The position numbers and the translations under genes were made by a program. Of a stretch of 64,000 nt of DNA, positions 60,369 through 64,000 are shown one piece after another (position 1 is the first letter of the stretch; each line of letters opens with the position of its first letter). The notes below the pieces were generated by a model. The model worked only from the letters and a program-made list of their open reading frames with translations. It had not been told where the DNA came from and searched no databases. The stretch covers positions 248,001-312,000 of the forward strand of contig VIIQ02000632.1 of the NCBI GenBank assembly GCA_007449985.2, written 5' to 3'. This stretch comes from Desmodesmus armatus. Lineage: Eukaryota; Chlorophyta; Chlorophyceae; Sphaeropleales; Scenedesmaceae.

Positions 60369-62404
60369 TCACAGCCGCTTATGGCTGGTGGTGCCCTACC
60401 AGACTTGTCGTGCCCCATGCCCTGTATGCCAGGTAAGACCAATGGTTAGGCCTCATTACTGGTGCCTTTTTTTGATGGTAGCCCCCCTTGAGGTTGGAAA
60501 TGCAAATGTTTGCATGCAGATGGATTATGGCAACAGATCCGCCTTGGAACAGCCGGCTTCTTATGGATTCTTGCACTGAAAGTTGCTTGCACCAACGTAG
60601 TTCAACGCTGTGTTGTGCATTGCTGCTGCTGCAGGCTTGCAGTGTAATGCAGGGCAGTGCGGCTGTACAGAAGGGCTGGAAGTGTGCGGCACCCCCACCG
60701 CCCCAGTGTGTGTGGTAAGTATGTCAATAGGTCTCTGAGGTCAGCCATCTGACCTAGTTTTGGATCTGTTGTATGCTCAGTATATTTCTCTCTTTGCCTA
60801 CTGCACGTGGGCTTGATTCTCCACTATCTGGTGGGCATGCAAGTTATGTTGCCACATGGCTTAGGGTGCACCCCGTGAAACCACACACCCTGCTGTCACT
60901 CCATCTAACCCTGCACCTGCACCCTTGTGCTCCTTGAACCGCAGAACACAACAGCGGACAACTACAATTGCGGTGAGTACTGCAATGACGGCATGCAGCT
61001 GGCGCACCATTGTTCAAATGTGCATTGCCTTGTGCTGCGGCGGCTCCCACAGTGTACTGACAGCTGCTTTTTTCATCACATGTTCACCACACGTTTTGCT
61101 TGCCCTGCTACTTGCAGTGCAACACATCATCACCCTCAGCTGTCCTCCTAATTTCCTGTCCCAGCTTGTGCACACCATCATGATGCTTGCCGGTACCAAC
61201 ATCCTGCAGACTTAGACAGCTTGCCATTGTATCAGCTGCTACGCTGGAAGTCACTCTGTTTGATTGCAGCAATTATATTTGACACCATCCTTGCTGCACG
61301 TCTGCTGTTCTGCTTTGTCCCGCTTGTGCAGGTCTTTGTGGCAAGGTGTGCATCCCAGGTAAGCAGAGCAAACCGTAGATTGTTGCACTAAAGCTGATTA
61401 CAACTGTGTTCTTTTGAAGCTGCAGACAGTTGTGAACCTACAGCTGGCCCAGAGCATGATGCAGCGCATAATTTGACAAGGAAGAAGCCAACGAGTCTTT
61501 GGCAATTACTGTACAGTAATGTGCATCATGCAGTGAGGCCCTTTGACCACTGCGGCCTGACCAGGTGCATCCCCCTGTGCTGAATGCACCCTGTGATGAC
61601 AACTGCAACGTGTGTCTGTCTGTCCTTTTGTTACTGTTGCAGGTCACCGGTGCTACGACAGCATCTGTGCAGAGGCTCCCGTGGCTTGTGGATCCTCGAA
61701 GACCTTCAGTGGAAGCCAGGGCAACTACACATACTCCATCAGCGTCGGCACAGGCGGCAATACAATTAATTTCCAATACGATGCATACAGGTGAATGTCT
61801 TGTCAGTAGGGCGCAGGGGACATGTTTGAGATTCTGTGAGCGGTTTGACTAAATATTTTCTATCGAAGCCAACAGCAACTTCATCAGGATTGGATGCTGA
61901 GGTACCCAGAAGCCACCTAGCACAAGGGCTTTTGCCACCAATTGCATGTGCGAAATCAACGGCACGGAAAGCCTTTTTTTCAGGCTTTCCACCCATCTAT
62001 TGCTTTACGTAGTATCCCTTGCGCTGATCATGCACACAGCAAAAGACACCCCAGCCAATGCATCCCCTCACCAGGCCACGTCGCACCACTGACACTGCTG
62101 TCTGTGTGGTGTCCTGTCCTTGTCTGTGACCCGCAGCATGCCAGACAGGTTCAGTGTCTTCCTTCCCAACGGCACAAGGATTTTCAGCATCCTGGCTGGA
62201 AATCCAGAACCCAAAAAACCCCTCAGTGATTGGCCAAAGCGCCCCTCTGTGTCCTGCTACTGCTCACATTGCATGAATGAACCGACATTTGCCAATGGCA
62301 ATGTCAATCTGCCAAGGCCCAGGGGGGTGTCTTCTGTGCAAGTTGTGGTGAATGGGTACTGTAGTGGCACAGCATGGGAGTTCAAAGTGGGCTGTGCAAG
62401 GTGA
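55211..62404 (+). CDS. Large secreted/surface cysteine-rich protein (GCC2/GCC3 ephrin-receptor-like repeats)
   Basis: Fifteen exons close in phase to 1117 aa: 55211-55490, 55886-56242, 56580-56957, 57340-57411, 57660-57860, 58120-58335, 58488-58733, 58902-59003, 59188-60080, 60375-60432, 60635-60714, 60945-60972, 61332-61358, 61643-61790, 62137-62404. The N-terminus HRALIVIAAVLAAVTVQG is a signal peptide. Repeated modules of the type CxPCPxGxYxPxGxxxCxxC (PF07699-like) fill residues 90-660, for example CERCTVGSYCPGG, KPCQQCPAGRTTED and CSPCPFGSYQPGG. Two PAN/Apple-like cysteine segments lie near 720-750 and 855-900. The end (MPDRFSVFLPNGTRIFS, then a Cys pair and VVVNGYCSG) resembles a beta-sandwich module. 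No transmembrane segment or anchor follows, so it is likely secreted to the wall. Nearly all introns are phase 1, as in shuffled extracellular genes. The 9-codon exons at 60945 and 61332 are the least certain. Confidence 0.85.
57881..57911. repeat. Short inverted telomere-like repeat (TTTAGGG / CCCTAAA)
   Basis: agggtttagggtttag is followed after three bases by ccctaaaccc, forming a small hairpin of plant-type telomere units in an intron of the surface-protein gene. Confidence 0.85.
60278..60366 (+). repeat. (CTG)~29 microsatellite before an acceptor
   Basis: Pure CTG tract ending eight bases before the acceptor (tttcacag) of exon 10 of the surface-protein gene. Confidence 0.96.
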
Positions 62405-64000
62405 TCGTCACTTTGGCAAAGGGGTTGCGGTTGCCTTTCAAGGACGCTGCTGTGCGATTTGAGTGCAGTCTGAGACTGGCGCATGCAGCGAGGGGTTGTC
62501 TGCCGGTCTACAATGTGCCGAGAGAGAGAGGCGTGTGCCTTGCATGGGCAGTAGCGTCTGCAGTCACAGTTGGCGCACCTCTTCAAACTATGGAGAGTGT
62601 GCTTTGTATTCTTGTGTGTTTTGTTTCAGGGATGTCGGCAGCACAGGCAGCATTGCGTGCACTTTGGGGGGGGGTGTAGGGTGTTGGTGGAAAGCTTCAC
62701 CGCTGGCAGTACTCTCCACACTATGAATGGCATGGTGACTCACCGTGAGTTGGTGTGCTGTGGTGAGGATATGTGACACCTTTTGGTGTGGCATTTGCAT
62801 GATGAAGCTTTGCCAGTCGCCAAGTGTGCCTGGCCCTCGGTGCTCCAGCACCATGCATAACTTGCCGCTTTACATGTTCAGTGTGCAATGCGCGCAGCAG
62901 CTGTGCATTGGATGCGTCCGGGGTCAAGGCTTGCTGAGGTCTGTTGTTGGCTTTGAGATGCATTTTGAATAAGGCCTTTGTTTTGACGGCACGTTTGGTT
63001 GGCAGCTGCGCCGTTCGAGTATTGCATGCTGGTGCTGAGCTTCGCATTATACCACTGGCGTTTACCTGCCAGCTTCTGGCTGCCATTTACAGCCCATCTT
63101 CAAGATGCTGAGCTGCTCAAGTGGGCCAGGGCCACGCCGGCCGCCCTTTCGGGAGCCAGACCAGGCTCATAGGGCGACGTACACCACCACATGCATGTTT
63201 GCTTCGTGTTGATGTACATGCACCACGTGGTTTGAAAAGCCTTGCTGCTACTGGTGGGGGAGCGTTCCGTTTATTACCATCCCCTTGGGCTGAGTACGCC
63301 TGTTGGTGATCACCCATGCCCAGTGTTGCCATGAGTCACATGGTACTAACGTATAAGCCATGCGGTGGCTGCCACAGCATGCTGCTGTGCTGTCTTGCCT
63401 AGGGTTTTGTGACGTGTGGAGGCTGATCAGTCACATAAGTTGACCCTAAAATGGGTCGTTGCTGCTGTCTTGACCTCTTGCCTTCCTGCCTTTTCTTGCA
63501 CGTTGTCCTGCTGAGGCTGCAGTTGGTGTAAGTGTGGAGTTATGAGCTAGGCCCAGCACGCTAGCAGGGTGCTTGAAGGGCTGATATACCGTTTGTTGTG
63601 TGTCTGCATAAGTGCGTGTTGCATGCTGGGCCTGCTGTGCAGGTCTGTCATGTGGCTAAGGCATGGATATGTTCCGAGTTGGTTGACTGCAGTGCATGTG
63701 TGCTGGGCTTTGGTGACTTGTGCTGCATGCCATGCACTAGCACCACAACAGGTCTTAAACGGCTGCAGCTTATTTGGGATGTTGCTGACTAGTACTCTCT
63801 TATGCCTTTATGCAGAGCAAGTCTGCTGGCGCATATACCTCAGGTATTGGCGGCCAGTGTTGATGAGCAACTTGCTGAGTTTTCATGAGCAAGCAGGACT
63901 TGTTGTTGTCACAGCGTGATGCGGGCACCTGCTGTTTGACAGCAGGTGCCACCATCGGTGATATTAAGTGTTGGGATCATCGTAGTAGACTATGGTGTTT
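62405..64000. other. Downstream region, no gene recognised
   Basis: TG-rich, probably the 3' UTR of the surface-protein gene followed by intergenic DNA. Open frames lack motifs. The segment 63123-63159 resembles 7602-7638 (ggccacgcc, ccgccctt, gagcca). Confidence 0.45.

Overview
The window looks like nuclear DNA of a green alga, most likely a chlorophycean (possibly Scenedesmaceae-like). It is GC-rich, its genes are cut into many short exons by GT-AG introns of a few hundred bases, and long CTG/CAG and poly-C tracts sit inside the introns. The gene content also fits: a large cysteine-rich surface protein, a MYND-finger protein and an organelle-repeat-like protein. The taxon is an inference; no marker gene is present.

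Layout, left to right: the 3' part of an expansin-like gene (+, 150-1899); two related hemerythrin (HHE) genes (-, 4991-6661 and 8182-10723); a MAGE/Nse3 gene (+, 11118-17241) sharing an upstream region with the second HHE gene; a MYND-finger gene (-, 18589-22248) divergent from a repeat-protein gene with an apparent frameshift (+, 22509-24805); a gene-poor 25-33 kb stretch with two arrays of a 134/135-bp satellite split by a 1.02-kb element with 12-bp terminal inverted repeats; an unrecognised 614-aa protein with 12-residue Gln/Pro repeats (+, 33101-36018); the catalytic epsilon subunit of eIF2B in 16 exons (-, 38071-48564); a TraB-family gene (+, 48978-52326) divergent from it; a small secreted Gly/Trp/Asn-rich protein (-, 53458-54584); and a 1117-aa secreted GCC2/GCC3-type protein in 15 exons (+, 55211-62404). 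The genes do not form a pathway; they are ordinary eukaryotic neighbours, several in head-to-head pairs.

Exon models were built by hand from splice signals, reading-phase agreement and family motifs. For NSE3, MYND, eIF2B-epsilon, TraB, the 614-aa protein, the small secreted protein and the surface protein, every junction closes in phase. The second HHE gene lacks one resolved middle exon and the expansin gene is cut by the window edge.

The most unusual signal is structural. At about ten exon edges in five genes (HHE, NSE3, eIF2B-epsilon, TraB, and one donor in NSE3) the junction (intron end plus the first bases of the exon, or exon end plus donor) is repeated in tandem inside the adjacent intron, from nearly identical to strongly decayed copies. 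Several introns seem to consist largely of such copies. Two of the copies in NSE3 are complete, frame-preserving 33-nt micro-exons, and another intron copy has become an 86-bp-arm hairpin.
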